From Chinchilla lanigera (taxonomy: Eukaryota > Chordata > Mammalia > Rodentia > Chinchillidae): a stretch of DNA of 64,000 nucleotides. The stretch lies in contig NW_004955426.1 of NCBI RefSeq assembly GCF_000276665.1, positions 982,919 to 1,046,918 of the forward strand. The letters run 5' to 3'. Positions 1 through 14,699 of the stretch are shown in pieces. A program made the position numbers and the translations under genes. The notes under the pieces are model-generated. The model was given only the letters and a program-made list of their open reading frames with translations, was not told the origin of the DNA and made no database searches. Numbering within the stretch: the stretch's first letter is position 1; the number at the start of each line of letters is the position of its first letter.

Positions 1-1496
<1,496 letters not shown>

Positions 1497-3627
1497 TTAA
1501 CAAGGTGCGTTAAGGCTCCACTAACATTCAAATGATGCTCTACCCAACAATATTTGAATTTTTGAGGGAATCAGAATGATTGAAATCTGCACAACACCAA
1601 ATGAAGAACCAGAAATGGCAGCGATCCGTCAAGCTAATCGGCTTATCGGCATCATCCAGCTGCTTGCTTTCCTCCCAAAGCTGACGCCACCGTGAGGATG
1701 ACAGTGCTCCTGAGATGAATCCACACTGAGCAAGAGCAGAGAAGCACTGCTTTTCTCATGGGCTGATGGATATAACTGGGTTCTTCGTGGAGGGAATCAG
1801 GCACACAGTCAATCCGAATAACCTCGTATTACCTCACAGCCCTTTTGCTGTAAACTGTGCAGCCGAAATTTTTTTAAGGGCTGAGCCAATGAATAAGCCA
1901 CAGTGGCTAAGCCACCCTGATGTTGTTCCTGAAAAGTGGCCTCGAGTGTGTTTCCATCAGCACTTTTTCCTGGGACAATGGATGACCCAAATGTTGGGAT
2001 GCAGCAGCAGCCTAAATCCCTGAGAGAAGCAGATACTAAAGAAAAAGATTTCTGGGCTGTGTTTTCCTCTCCTCTGCCCCTGCAAACAGAAGCATTCGTG
2101 TTCAGCTACCTTCCTCTGAAAGATCCAAATGGTCGTCGCTAACTGGTTTGTTTATAAATTGAAGCTACCAGTCATCTGGCTTCCTAGCACTTGTGAACTT
2201 CTACTTGTGACCCTTCATGGGTAGAATGGGAGAAAGTGTCACTATGGAGCAAATGGTAGACCAGGGACCATGAAAATGCTTTGTAAAGCAGCCTCTATAC
2301 TTCAAGAAAGTAAACTCGTACGAGGGCTACAAGGCTGAGTTGACGGACAGTAGGAAGATTGGTTAAAAGCCAATATTGAGAGGAGAAATGGCAGGGAAAC
2401 TGCAGCATGAGATGCATTTGGGGCAGCAAGGGAGAGTGCTGTCCGTGGAGACCAGAGGACACATGCAAGAACCACGGAAACCACAGCTTGCTGTATGGAC
2501 GACCCTTCAGAGAAATCCCCCAAACTAACACCCGTGTAGCCCACCAGGATGTAAGTGCTAACTGCTTTCAATAGTCCAGATTCTGAGCTCTCCATTCCAG
2601 CCTCAAGCTACTGGGTGTTGGAGTCCTTTGACCTTGATAGGGTCTGGGACAGCTCTCCCTCTATTCTGCTCATTCACTGCCCTCACTAGAGGCCACTGGG
2701 AAACCACAGTCTTTAGTAAATGCTCGATGATACTGTTGTTTCTTCATGAATATATCACTGGGCAAAGTGAATATTCGCATGGAGAGTATTTGAGGAAAAG
2801 AACATTCAAAAGTTTTCAGATCACTGACATATAAATATTTACTGGTGCATTTAACACAGGCTGCATTCCATTTCAGTACACAGAAAACTGCCGAAGGATG
2901 GGGTAAAGCCGGGAACTCCATGAATTCCATATTGATAAAAAGCATTGAACGTTTTGAGGAAAGGAAAGGTACAGGGTAGGTGAGTTCCTTACCCTTCTCT
3001 TTGCTGGTAATTAAAGTTTCTGCTTTAGGTAGTGTTGAGATGAATGATAGATGGGAAACTACTGTTATGCATAATTAGGCTTGCTGTGTCTGATTTACCA
3101 AATGCCAACACCACCCTGAATATTGTCTCATGCTTAGATTCTCCAGGAATATATTTACGTACAATACACCTTGAGTTCCTGCTGTCAGTTCTTACTCCTG
3201 AAGGTTCTGATAATATTTTAAGGATTCAAAAGTGCAGGAAAAAAGGGACCAGTGATTATCTCAAAGTATTTTGTAGTCACCCATCTCCAGTAGATGTAGA
3301 CTGGTAACTTTATCTTCATTGCTTTACTGTATGACTCAACAAACACCCAATGCTGAACAAGAAGAGGAGCCGCTGAACTTCATGACATGATCTTAGGGCC
3401 TAGGTGAAAATCCTCTTGTTACAAGCATGTCCTGAGCATTAGGAAGTTTTCATTAGCGCTATTAAGCAAATTAATGGCCGTGGGTCCTAGGCAAAGAATA
3501 AATATATTAAGGTAAAGCCTATGTCTCTGGCTATCATATTTTCTATCTGCTGATATTAATAAACAAATTTTATGATTATAAAATTATTAAATATTTGAGG
3601 AACATATTGTATATTTTCTCCTAGTAG

Positions 3628-3671
3628 CTTGTGTTTCCCTGGGAAAATACTTGTGTTTCCCTGGGAAAATA
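3628..3671. repeat. 22-bp tandem duplication
   Basis: The unit cttgtgtttccctgggaaaa plus ta occurs twice head to tail with no mismatch (3628-3649 and 3650-3671), followed by a third partial start cttgtg. Perfect identity suggests a recent local duplication. Confidence 0.95.
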
Positions 3672-6064
3672 CTTGTGCAAAATATAATTGCATATTTCAG
3701 CATTATGCAAAATGCTGAGTGAATGTAGGCATTTTAAAAGCAGTGCAACTTACGCTTCATTTTATCCATTGTGATCAGGTTCCAATATGTCGTGGGTGGG
3801 CACAGTTTTTGGTGAGAGACACACAGAGAATTGAAATACAGAAGAAAGGCCAAGGAGTCAAAGGTTAAAAGTGCCCTTGCTAAAATGCACGTCTTCTACT
3901 GCCCTTACTCATGAAAGACTGCATACTCAGATGCCTATTAACAAGGTCTATTTTGTCTTGGGCAAATTCAGGAGAAAGTTTCTCACAAGCCATTTCTGGG
4001 AATATGTACCCAAATTTCTGTAGATGCTGTATGCATTTGCTGATTCAAAGAAAACATGCTTTCCTTGAGTAAGAATTTTCTTTCATCATTATGGTCTATT
4101 TGACAGCCCTATTTACTGTGTTGAACTCAAAACACCATTCATGACCATTTACATCTCTGTCAGGAACTGGAATGACGTGATTATAATAAGAAAAATGCAG
4201 AGGAAACTTTGCCTTAGACTCAAATGTCCTAGATGCCAAGGCCAAGGGTCCTTGCTAATGATGTTGGTCGGGGACAACTCTGGGAACTCGACCTTGGCCA
4301 CGCTGAGGCTCAGAACTGTAGCATGACAAAGTGCAGTCGAAATACGGACGGGTCGATGAGAAGACCAAAACCACCATACTGAAAACTTCCTTCACTGCAG
4401 CGATACACCCTGTTCGAACAATGTCTGTTTCAGTTGCTGCGGCAATCTCGGCATTACCATTTCAATCTTACCATGTGTTCTTTTCCTTTGATGTTCATAT
4501 TTCTCCTCTTCACATTTCAAAGTAGGGGGCTAGAGAATTCAAGCACCGGCAATTTTCACGTACAATTTGTTTTTGAAAATGGGTTTGAAGATTCATGATG
4601 GAAACGTAAGCTCTCAGCTTAGAGGATACAGAGATTGCAATGCAAGAAGGCCAGAGGGTTTCAGAATCCCCAGGGGTGCTCTGTGCCTGCAGTGGGGGCA
4701 AAGCTGCAAACTGGCCTAGCGCAGGGTCTGAGGCAAGTTCTGAAGACCCGGGACCTCAGAGCCAGCTCTTTCCTGCTGCTAGCGCTGATCTGAAGGAATG
4801 CGGAGACTGGTGACATGTGACTACTGACCACTCGACAGAGGTGGGGGTGTGCATGGAGCGAGGCCAGGCTTCAGTCCTGTGACAGAGCAGGAGGTGGCCA
4901 CTCGAAGGTCCCAACACTGGCCAACAGCAGGAGCAGGAGACCTCAGTGACCCCTCACCTCTGTGTTGGTGCCATTGCTACAGCTAAAGAAAAAAGAATCA
5001 TCTAATGTTACTACCCTCAGTTTATAATTTTTTGCTCTATTCAAACAATATCGTTCATAAGAGTGACTGCTACATAGAAGCTTGACATCACGGTCTGTGG
5101 TTAAATTCTGCAAGGGAAAGGTAGTTTCAGGGTGTGAATGCACGATGCTCCAAAGTAAACAGATTCTAAGATACTTTGTGATTTCACTGCTGCTTCTGTG
5201 CTAGTCTGCCTGAAGAACTTGTAAGAAGAAGACATGAATTTTGCCCCAGGTAAGTCTCTCATCAGTTGGGTAAATTAAGGCAAATAAATAAAACTCTTTG
5301 ATTCCTAGTTTTCTCAAGAGTAAAAAGCTGACATGATAATATGCATATGGACAACCTGGGATTTTTGGAGAACTGAAACAGGAGAAAGCATATGTAAGAG
5401 TGCTCTGCAATTAATAAAGCAGCATGAAAATAAGCATTCTCAGCTCACTGGATCTTAGAGTCCAGAAATGACATCATCTCCTGCATACACACTTTTTGAC
5501 TTAAAAATAATCAAATACTTAATATCAACTATCCACATTTCAAAAGCAGTGTGGAGATTTCAATTTGGAATCTTCTAAACAAAGATTTTTCTGATGATTT
5601 CGTGAAATATGATTGCAAAATGTAAATCTCCTGGCTTATTTTCTTTAGGGAAAATATGTTGCTTCCTAATGGATAATTACAAAAAATACAACAATGAAGG
5701 GAATCCAAAAGGGAAGAAAATATTGAAATTAGTGTGTAAAGGTAGCCTCCTTCCTAGAATGAGACAGAGCATAAATTAAACTTTCATGCTGCAGATAACA
5801 AACACCTGCTAACGCAGTAAGCATCCAGAACCAGACATTCAGCGCACTCCTGACTTGAAAATAATGAAGAGGCCGAAAGGTCAGAAGGACGGCTCCTGGC
5901 CTACCCTGTTAGTCTTCTGCACCACACTTTCAATGGCTCAGCAGTTCCAACAAGCTGGACTCACCAGACCAGCAAAATGTGACATTTATTATTTTTAGAA
6001 TGACCTCAACAAAATTTCCCTGTGCTAGATTTTATGTATACTGTTTATGTGTGCCAATTAATCC

Positions 6065-6345
6065 GTACTGAACCATTCATTCACCCGTCATTCATTCGTC
6101 ATCCATTCACTATTCGCTCGTTCATTCAGCACAACTGCTGAATACCTGGGCAACCTCTAGGAATGGAGGACACCGCGTGCTCAAGATAGACAAAGGCCTT
6201 GGTTTTGACAGTGAGTGAGTCCCCACACTGAGGCAGATGGAGATAAGGGCGACAGAGACATGAGCGGCAGGATGTGAGAGGGGTGAGAATGCATCGAGAA
6301 GGTGTGCTGTTTGGATGGTGTGATTCAGAAGGGTTTTGAGAGTCT
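6065..6345 (-). mobile_element. L2 LINE remnant (3' end)
   Basis: A run of cattcattc-type sequence is followed by 'gaatacctgggcaacctctaggaatggaggacacc...gacagtgagtgag'. It resembles the reverse complement of the L2 3' end, whose tail in sense ends in tgaatgaatgaa. It is diverged, and both the boundaries and the family are by eye. Confidence 0.5.
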
Positions 6346-7473
6346 TATATTTTAGCAGAGAACTGTACGAGAAGATAGACTCAGTAATACTGAAGAAAGA
6401 TCTGTATCTGTCTCAGAGGAAACCAGCAGCAGCAGCAGCAGCAAAAGCCTCCTTTGGGAGATTTGAATCAGAATATTTACAGGTGAGTTTATTAGTGTCT
6501 ATTCAATCCACATGGTCTTTTAAAAGAAACATCAACAAGTATATGGAGCATTCATGGGTTCATGCTACAACTGACTGTCATGACTAGATTTCTTTATAAC
6601 TCAAAATTTCACAGTCACACCAACCACATTCATATCAAAAGGATTTCATTCAGGGGGAGACAGCATGTAACAACCATGTGAGAAGGGCATGACTGATGGG
6701 TTAGGTCCAACTAACTTCATTTTCTTTTGCACTGGACTTCCATTTCTTAGAATAATGATTAATTCTCAAATCTTAGTTTGTCCCGGGGAACTTGCTGACA
6801 TGCTTATTTGTATATATAGCTGCCAAGAGATTCTGATTCAGTCAGTACAAGTGAGGTACAGCAATGCAGGTTTTCATAAATCCCCAAACCTCCTGATTCT
6901 GATGCAGGGGTCACACCCTGAGCCACTGTGTCTTGGACAAAGAGAGACAGAGAAAGCCCATTCTAAAAGGAAAAAGAAAGCATTGAATGTTACAGCCTTC
7001 TGATGATAATTTTTTGCTTTATTTGAACTATCATTTATTGCCATGCTAGGCCACTTATTTTACTAAGTACAATAAAACAGGTCTATTCTGTTTTTTATAG
7101 GCCCTAGTTATAATTTTTAAGCCTCTATGCTCTATGATCTATAATATCAACTTACTGCAATTCTACTTGCTTTTATGAAAAAGTAAATTTTTGCATGTTG
7201 TTCTTTTGCAATATTAGCTTGTTAAAGACTTACTATCATTCAATCAGTCTCTTCATATTTGCTATTCGGTTTCAAATGTTTATTTGCAAAGAAAAAGATG
7301 GAGAAAAAGAATGACACAGCAGTAGTCATGAGGTGTTGCATAGCATGTTTGTTGACAAGCAACAGAGAAACAACATTTCATTTCTGAGAAGAATTATCTT
7401 CAGAAGAAAAACAAACTAGAAATTTCTATGAAGGAAAGTCTAAAGTGGAATCTAGGAATTTATGCTTTTAAAA

Positions 7474-7499
7474 GATTGTACAATCTGTACAATTGTACA
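7474..7499. repeat. Two adjacent perfect palindromes
   Basis: gattgtacaatc (7474-7485) and tgtacaattgtaca (7486-7499) are each perfect inverted repeats and abut directly. They sit immediately before the truncated B1 SINE that starts at about 7501. Confidence 0.9.
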
Positions 7500-7500
7500 G

Positions 7501-7696
7501 TCTGTAATCCCAGCACTATGGAAGACTGAGACAGGAGGATTGCAGCTGTGAACCCAACCTGGCCAACTTGGTGACTTAACTGCACTCTGTCTTAAAATAA
7601 AATGTGAAAAAAAAGGGCTGGAATGCAGCTCGGTGTGAAGGCCTTAGCTTCCATCTCCAGAACCAAGCTTGGGGAAAAACAAAACAAAAACCTTGC
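7501..7696 (+). mobile_element. B1/ID composite SINE
   Basis: The first half (tctgtaatcccagcac...ggaggattgc...aacctggccaact...cttaaaat) is a 5'-truncated B1-like 7SL-derived monomer. After an A-rich joint, gggctggaatgcagctc...ccatctccagaacc is an ID-like tRNA-Ala-derived unit, followed by an AAAAC-rich tail. Such fused SINEs occur in several rodent families. Confidence 0.7.
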
Positions 7697-8522
7697 AAAA
7701 TCAGTTCATGCGCTGATAATTACTGATAGAACGACTTCTGCGAAGGGTAGAAGGGCACTTTTCCAGAGAAGTGGGGATCCTGGAGAAGAAGCAGATCTTT
7801 TCCTTGCAAGCCCCCAGCTCAGCTCACCCTCTGCTGGATGCCCTGACCCCAGGGGTCAACAGGTTGGCATCAGCAAGCTGTGGGACCAGCCAGCACGGCC
7901 TGTGCAGGCAGGCAGCCTCCCTGTGGGAGAGGTCATGGTCTTGCAGTGGTTACTTTGAGGACTTTGCATCTCTTAAAAGCCTGACCTGATGTCTAGTATC
8001 ACTAAGCTCTAGGAAAATAAGTGATATCAGCATATCATCATGTTTACAAACACAAAAACTAAACGCTGTGTTGATTAGTAGTATCATCTCATAAAGGAAA
8101 GCTGATGAGAGATGCAACTGCAATACCTTAGATCTAACGACCACCTCATTTGACCTCAAAGGAAAGCACAGAAGGAATGCCACACTCACTCTGCTGCTTC
8201 AGAAATGTGTCTCAGAGAGCAAGCAAACTGGATCCTCCCCTCTCAGCTCTGCACACCGCAATTTACTGTTCTCGTTTTGTATTTTTGCTTCTGACTTGAG
8301 TCAAATTCTAAAAGCTACCCACTACTCTTCTACTAACTTAGCATTTGAAGGACTCCAAAGTATTTCCCTGTGACTTCAAAGCCAAGTTCATGACCTGAAT
8401 TTCATTTGCAAGTGAGCACTAATTCACCGAGTTCATCTGACATCATAGTTCACTCTGTTAGATGTAAAAATATACTTTGGGTTATATTTACTTTTTTATT
8501 ATTCTCTTTAAAATAAAAAAAA

Positions 8523-8715
8523 TACAATGGTGCCTTGGTTCACGAACTTGATTCTTTCCCAGATCCTGGTTGCCACCGAGTTGGAGAGAAGTGAATCAAA
8601 TTTAATGGTTAGGTTCAATGTAGACCTTATGGGGAAATTTGATTTAATTCTCTTCCAGTTTGGTTTGCAACCAAAATCACAGAGAAAACTGAGTTCGTGA
8701 ACAGGGGCACCAGTA
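8523..8715. mobile_element. Palindromic MITE, TA-flanked
   Basis: About 190 bp is bounded by inverted ends: TA-CAATGGTGCCTTGGTTCACGAACT on the left and, reading the right end in reverse complement, TA-CTGGTGCCCCTGTTCACGAACT. The inverted similarity continues inward (aaatttgatttaattctctt against aagtgaatcaaattt), so the whole element is an imperfect hairpin. TA dinucleotides at both ends fit a Tc1/mariner-type target duplication. There is no coding capacity. The family name is not certain. Confidence 0.7.
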
Positions 8716-11700
8716 TATGTGGGCACATTTCCCACATAGGCTAAGAGCCATATTTTAGATGGATGTTTGGAGGGAAAATTATTAATTGGTATGAATTCAA
8801 TGATAAAATTGTTGTGTAGCCTAATAATTTCACTGTGATGATATAAAATGGTTTACAATCACTCAATTTTATAAGGAAGACATGCCCTCCTAGTTCATCC
8901 TGCCATGAGTCCTGGGTTTTCATATTTGATGCTGACTTTTGTTGCTGTCATTAAAGCCTTGCCTACTTATGTCATCTCTGGCAGTGTACAAAACACAGTA
9001 GCGTTGGTTGCTGTAGTTTCCTGGCTGAGTTTTCCAATGCCATTGTACATTATTATGTTTGTGTACATAATTATGATTTACTATAATTATGAACATGCGC
9101 ATGATGGGGCATACATGCATGACTGTCCCACTGGGCAGCTTGTATCACCTGATGGAACAGTCATCCATGTACACTAGTGGTTCAAGACAAAAGGAATGAG
9201 TTAAACATCCTCACTGTAATCTCTTGTGATCCAAGTACGTTCCAGTGAGAATAACGTAACAGCCAAAATCACTACGTAGGACACAGAGTAACTGGGTCCC
9301 TGGGATCTCGTCCCTTGAAAGGCACATGTCCCTTGCTTGTTCTTGTTCTTTCTAACCACAAGCATTTCTTCCCAAGCTTTTAGGAAAACAAGCTTCTTTT
9401 GTTCAACTCTTTCTGCTAGAGGCAGGCATTTGGAAAAGGCAGGAGCAGAGGTAATGGGCTAGAACGAGTAATGTAGAATCTAGTAACTTTGCATACACAG
9501 GATGAACCATTTCCTTTCTTATTTTCAGCTGGTCTCTTCCTTGCCTATCAAGGAAATGGATGGTATATCATATCACAACTCATACTCAGCTCCAATTTAA
9601 TGGGGAGCTTGTGGAGTTATTTGTCTAAAACACCCCTGGTACAGCGGAACACACAAGGTCAACAGCGGTGGTGTGGGGCCTGTCCCCCAGTAGCTGCTTT
9701 TGCTTTCTTATCTCAGGGCTGGTAGACAGTAGCTCCAAGTGGAGCCGGCATGGTGTTCCGTGTTTTTCAAATGCCATGCACACAGGAATGCCCTGATCGG
9801 AATTCAGGTTCTGCCTCAGGAGCTGCGAGGCTGGGCCTGAGGTTGTGCTTCTCTAACAAGCTCTCAGGTGAAGCTGGTGCTGCATGCCTGTTCTGAGGAG
9901 CCCGGAGCTGCAGGGCCAGCTGTAAATATGTATCTGACTGCCAAAGGACTTCTGTTTTGGCGCCTGTCAGAGGCCTGGAGGCAGAGATACTGGTGCCATA
10001 GTCTCCCTGCCATCCTGAGCGAACAAAAGTAACGTCAGTAAAGGCACAGGCCAAAGTTCAGCTGGGTGCTGGTCACGCAGGTGGGGGCTCAGCACGGGCT
10101 CAGCCGCCCAGCTCAACTCACACACTCTGTGCCGGCCATCATGACACATGTGAGCCTTCTGGGGTTGCTCCGGAGATGCTGACCTTAGCTCCAGGAGGCC
10201 AAGCCCACCCCAGGGCGCCACCAAGGCACCACTCAGCAGGCTGACCAGAGCAAGAGTCACTTCCGGGCGGGGGAGGGTTTTCCCATCAACAGGACGGACT
10301 TCAAAACATGGGTGGCTCGCCACATTTCTGCTGTGATTCCAGTGTTTCTCTAGGGACTCTGGCAAAGTGAGTATCTGGAGTCCCTAAATTGCCACAGTGC
10401 ACACAAAAAAGCTAAGCTTCGTATTTCTCTGCCCTGAGATATAATGTGTGCATACATCTGGGAGAGTTTTGGAAAAATTTTTGAGGTGAGGATCTCACTC
10501 TAAACCAGGACTTCAAGAAATGAGTCCAGGGAAGGGGACTGTTCAGTCACTCTCCAGATGCCTATATTAAGTTACCTAGCTTGGAACATCTGAGTCAGGT
10601 CTGAAAACATGGGGCAAGATGTAAGAGCTGAAGAAGTACATGTCAAAGTTTAGCCCTTGGCAGGCCCTGTAAGCCAAGGATTGAGAACGGCCCCAGGAAT
10701 ATCCAGTTTGGGATGTGGAATGGGGGACTCCCCTTCGGAGACTTGGTTTGTGAAGTCTGAAGGAAGGTTAAATACCTCTGAGGGCAGCAAAGGAAGGCAG
10801 AAGCTGGGTTTTGTCCTCAGTTTGCTGCACTCCAGGCCGCAGTCAGCCTCTTGCTGGAGAGTCCCCAGGAGCTGCAGGCTGCAGCCGTGCACAGAGGGCA
10901 GGGCATATCCTGCCTGTCCCTGCTCACTTACCTTCCACGGGTCTCTGGAAAGGGCCTTTGGGCTGCATCAGATGGCTCATCTGGGGAAGCAACTGTTCTG
11001 GGGCTGGAGGGTATCCTCTGTTCTACTCTGGGTGTGTACGCAGGGATGGAGTCAGAGCTGTGATAATCGTGTGTATACTGTGAACTCGGGAATCTTTGTT
11101 CAAACAGCTTCAGGTAGAACCTGGTACCATGCTACCCAAGCATCCCAAATCCTTCTCGGCAAGACTGGGTGGAATTAAGGGGGTGGGGGTCAATTTTGAA
11201 TTATAATGTCTTTGTGGAGAAGGACAGATAATTACATTTAACACTTGTGGTTACAGTCGACCTCTGTGTGTGAAGCAGTCTAATAGGTGAAGATAACTTT
11301 TACTTGGAAGGGGCTGGTATTTAAATTTAAAGCCCATCTCCTTTCTGGCTGGAGTAGACCAAGAGTTTTGTTCCCTACTATCTTCTTAAGGCCCTAGTGA
11401 ATTATGGGAGCAAAGCTATCTACTATTTGGTGCTTTCCCAATTTAGCTATTTACTATTTACCCCAATTTTTAATGGTCAGTCTCATATTTATACAGATTC
11501 TCTTCTTTATCAACTGGGGGATAAAATTCAACAAGTGCCATTTTATTTCTCAACAGCTGCTTCTCTACAACATCTGAATAGTGCATCTGGAGCCTGGCTT
11601 CCAGACCTAATTATTACTGATAATGATGGATATTTCCAGGGAAAGAATCCAGATCATGGTGCTCCTGGTCCATCTTTTCTGTTGTTATTGTACTGAGATG

Positions 11701-12859
11701 GAAATAGGACCGACAGACAGGCAGGCAGGCTGACGTTTCCGAGGAGCTCATTCTACTTTCCAAAATGCTGAGTGCTGGAGGAACTGAAGCCGTTTTCCTG
11801 TTTGATTATGTGGCTTCAACCCAAGGGCGAGGGTGAGATTCTCAACGTATGGACAAGGAGTAAGCTTTTGCCAGACAAAAATAGGCTTCAGCATGTAGTT
11901 TTCCTCGCAAACTTTGTTGCAGCATTTTGAAAAACTATGTCAACTAAGATGTTTTGCACGTCAGCAGCCTAAAGGAGAGGCTTTTTACTCAGATTACTTT
12001 AGATCTACCATTGATAGACTGCACAGATCACCTTTTAAAATTTGGACAGTTAGCTCCAAAAATGAAAAGTTAAAAAGCATTATCTCTGTATCATTTCTCT
12101 GTAGCTCTATTTTGCAACGATACCCACAGAGTAGCCTTTGCAATCATTCCAGAAGAAAATGATAGCATTAATGCTCAACAAAATTTAAAGGGAGGAAATG
12201 ACAAATAAACTGCTGAATTGATTGATCATTTTCTATATTTACATTTTATAACTTTTCTACAGCAACATTTTACTAATTTTTATTATTTTGCTCAACATAA
12301 AATTTAGCACATATAAAAAGAGTTTAAGATGATAGGAATTCTACTGTATAATAAACAGTTCTGGGAAGATTAAATTTTCCTTGGATTCTTTTCATCTTAA
12401 GAATTTTAATATCTGTGTATGTAGATGTGCATTTTAAAGCTCTATTTGTTGCTGGGGTATGTACTCATAACTGTCACTGAATAGTGGTTATGGCCATTAG
12501 AACATTAATTCCCTACTATCATACACACTAGATGAGGTCAGTCTATAGCTGAAATTTTCCCAGCCATTTCTCAAATGCCATCTTTATCCAAGGAAGTCAG
12601 GATGAAGCCATCAACTGGGACAGTATGCAGTGATGCGAGCATGCTCCCGCAGCACAGAACCTCAATCTGGGTTGACTCTTCCGGTCACAAAAACTGCAAC
12701 ACATTTGTAAGAATATGAGCAGTGTGAAGGATGCTGCTTATACGTGGCATCAGTCAGGTGACCTGACTGCCGGGGGCTGACTGTTTGCATCTCTCTCCTG
12801 TTCTTATATAATGGTACTGAGGGAAAGGCTCTGAGGAGTCAGGGATGCAGAGCTCTCAG

Positions 12860-13097
12860 AATAGGGTTACTTACAGAAGGGGCCCCAGAGAGAGCCCCTG
12901 CCCTTCTACTACATGAGGGCACAGCAAGACAGGCTGGGGACCAGAAAGTGGCTCTCTCTCAACAAACGACCTACCAGCACCTTGACCTTGAATTTCCCAG
13001 CCTCCAGAGTGGTGGGAAGGAAATTTCTGTTGTTTAAGAGTTTCACAGCTTATGATATTCTGTTACAGCAACACAAAAGGACTGAGACACAGACATG
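12860..13097 (+). mobile_element. MaLR LTR (MLT1-like), partial
   Basis: The segment reads aggggccccagagagagccc...accagcaccttgaccttgaatttcccagcctccagagtg...aaatttctgttgttt...gatattctgttacagcaacacaaaaggactgagac. This follows the 3' half of MLT1-type LTRs almost phrase by phrase, including the terminal gactgagaca. The internal ERVL-MaLR part is absent, so it is probably a solo LTR remnant. Confidence 0.75.
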
Positions 13098-13149
13098 CAA
13101 TTGTTTGTGGCATTGTAGAAGGTTGTGCAGCACTTGAGAAGACCTGAAT

Positions 13150-13151
<2 letters not shown>

Positions 13152-13187
<36 letters not shown>
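13152..13187. repeat. (GT)18 microsatellite
   Basis: Thirty-six bases of perfect GT dinucleotide lie just downstream of the MLT1-like LTR. Purity and length make it likely to be polymorphic. Confidence 0.98.
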
Positions 13188-13190
<3 letters not shown>

Positions 13191-14097
13191 TGTGCACATT
13201 TCATCCTTAAGAGACATCACACTGACTTCCCTTTTCCACATGAACTGCTGCAGAGAAGCTTATTTCCTAAGGGAGGATTTGATTGCATCAACATGTTGCC
13301 AGTCCATACACGGAGAGCTGACATTGAATTGAGGAGCATCAAGACATGTAGCTGATTCCAGCTTCAGGGTGAGATCACCCTATTTAGTGACCTAGTGGCT
13401 ATGCATCCATGGACCATCCCCCACCCCAAGAAACACACACAGTACACTGGGGGAGACGTGCAGATGCCGGGGCTGGGTGTTGTCTGTCCTCATGACCTCT
13501 TAATTCTTCATCCCTGCTGCTTGCTCTGTGAGACGCCATCCCCAGCTTTCTAGGTCTGTGTGAAAAAGATAACGGAGCCCTAAAGAAGACAGAAAACCAT
13601 TTTCCAGACTCATGAAGCTCCGAGGTCAGGGAGAAGGCTTTTTCTCTTATAGATTTTCAATACTCATGGAGCCAATTTTTTCTGTTAGCTGTTGCTAATT
13701 TATAAACATTTTGCTCACTTTAGGGAAATTCTGCTACCTCCTTTTATTCTCACTTCCGTGTGTATTAACAATGACATTTGGATATTGATGGGCTATAAGC
13801 ATTTCATCTTCTAGCTAGCTTGACCAGAGTCAGCCAAAAACACTGTTTAAATTTCCTGAATGATGCACGGTGAGGGCTTGGAAATCTGCAGGGGTCTCAT
13901 GTGCTGCCCTGGAGGAACCCACATGCCCACTAATTTAAATGCTCCTTTCCTTTTAATTGCAGGAAAACAATGGACACTTTTTCCTTTGTATTAAAGTTCA
14001 GTGCTCTTGTGTAGATGGGACAATAAATATATTATGTAGCTCTTTTTGGGATTAGCCTTTAGAGATTTCAGACATTTCAATTTTATTTAATCTAGTG

Positions 14098-14120
14098 TGA
14101 ATGTGTGTGTGTGTGTGCGT
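14098..14120. repeat. Short GT-rich tract
   Basis: gtgaatgtgtgtgtgtgtgtgcgtgc is an interrupted, short GT dinucleotide tract. Confidence 0.8.
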
Positions 14121-14699
14121 GCATGCATGCAAATATTTTAGCAGCGATGTTCTACTGACTTTAAATTCAGAGGCAAGCACCCTAGACTGAAGAGTAACCC
14201 CACCCTGCTCCAACACGCACCACATTTTGCCCAGTACGGGGTGCTAGGACCCAGCTGTGGAGCAACAATCCTGGCAGTCAATCAGCACAGGGCTGTATGT
14301 GTCTGTGTCTCCCTCTTCCCATCCTGTGGTTTGTCAGTCTACATGGCATAGATAATCAGTTCCCACTAGCATACTGGATGCTTCCTCCCGCCTGTGTTAT
14401 CTGCAGGCTTGGAGAAAACAAGACGGCTTTTCTGAATTTACCACCAGCACACCATGGCTCTGTTTACCATGTAACCCATTTCTCAAAGGGAAAAAGATCT
14501 CCCCTGGGAGTTGGTTCATTTATGGGGTCCCCAAATTAGTCCTGGGTTAACTCTTTCCTCACCCTCACATCTGTTTCTGACATCACACACATTCCCGGGA
14601 CCCTCAACTAAGTCAAACATAAAAAGCTTATATGAACTTCTAGATGATTTAGTCCTTCCAAAAAAATGGACCCTTACTTTTAAAAATACCATGGGATGA

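Noticed and set aside
3628..3671. CRISPR-like or tandem array
   Set aside because: Only two abutting units without spacers, in a mammalian intron.
10657..11178. 173-codon plus-strand frame
   Set aside because: The sequence has no recognisable domain and shows no splice or promoter context. It is antisense to the CTNND2 intron, and its composition looks like chance in a GC-richer patch.
12114..12170. Short frame reading DTHRVAFAIIPEEND to a stop
   Set aside because: It looked protein-like, but it is only about 35 codons, has no parent I recognise and no flanking processed-pseudogene signs.
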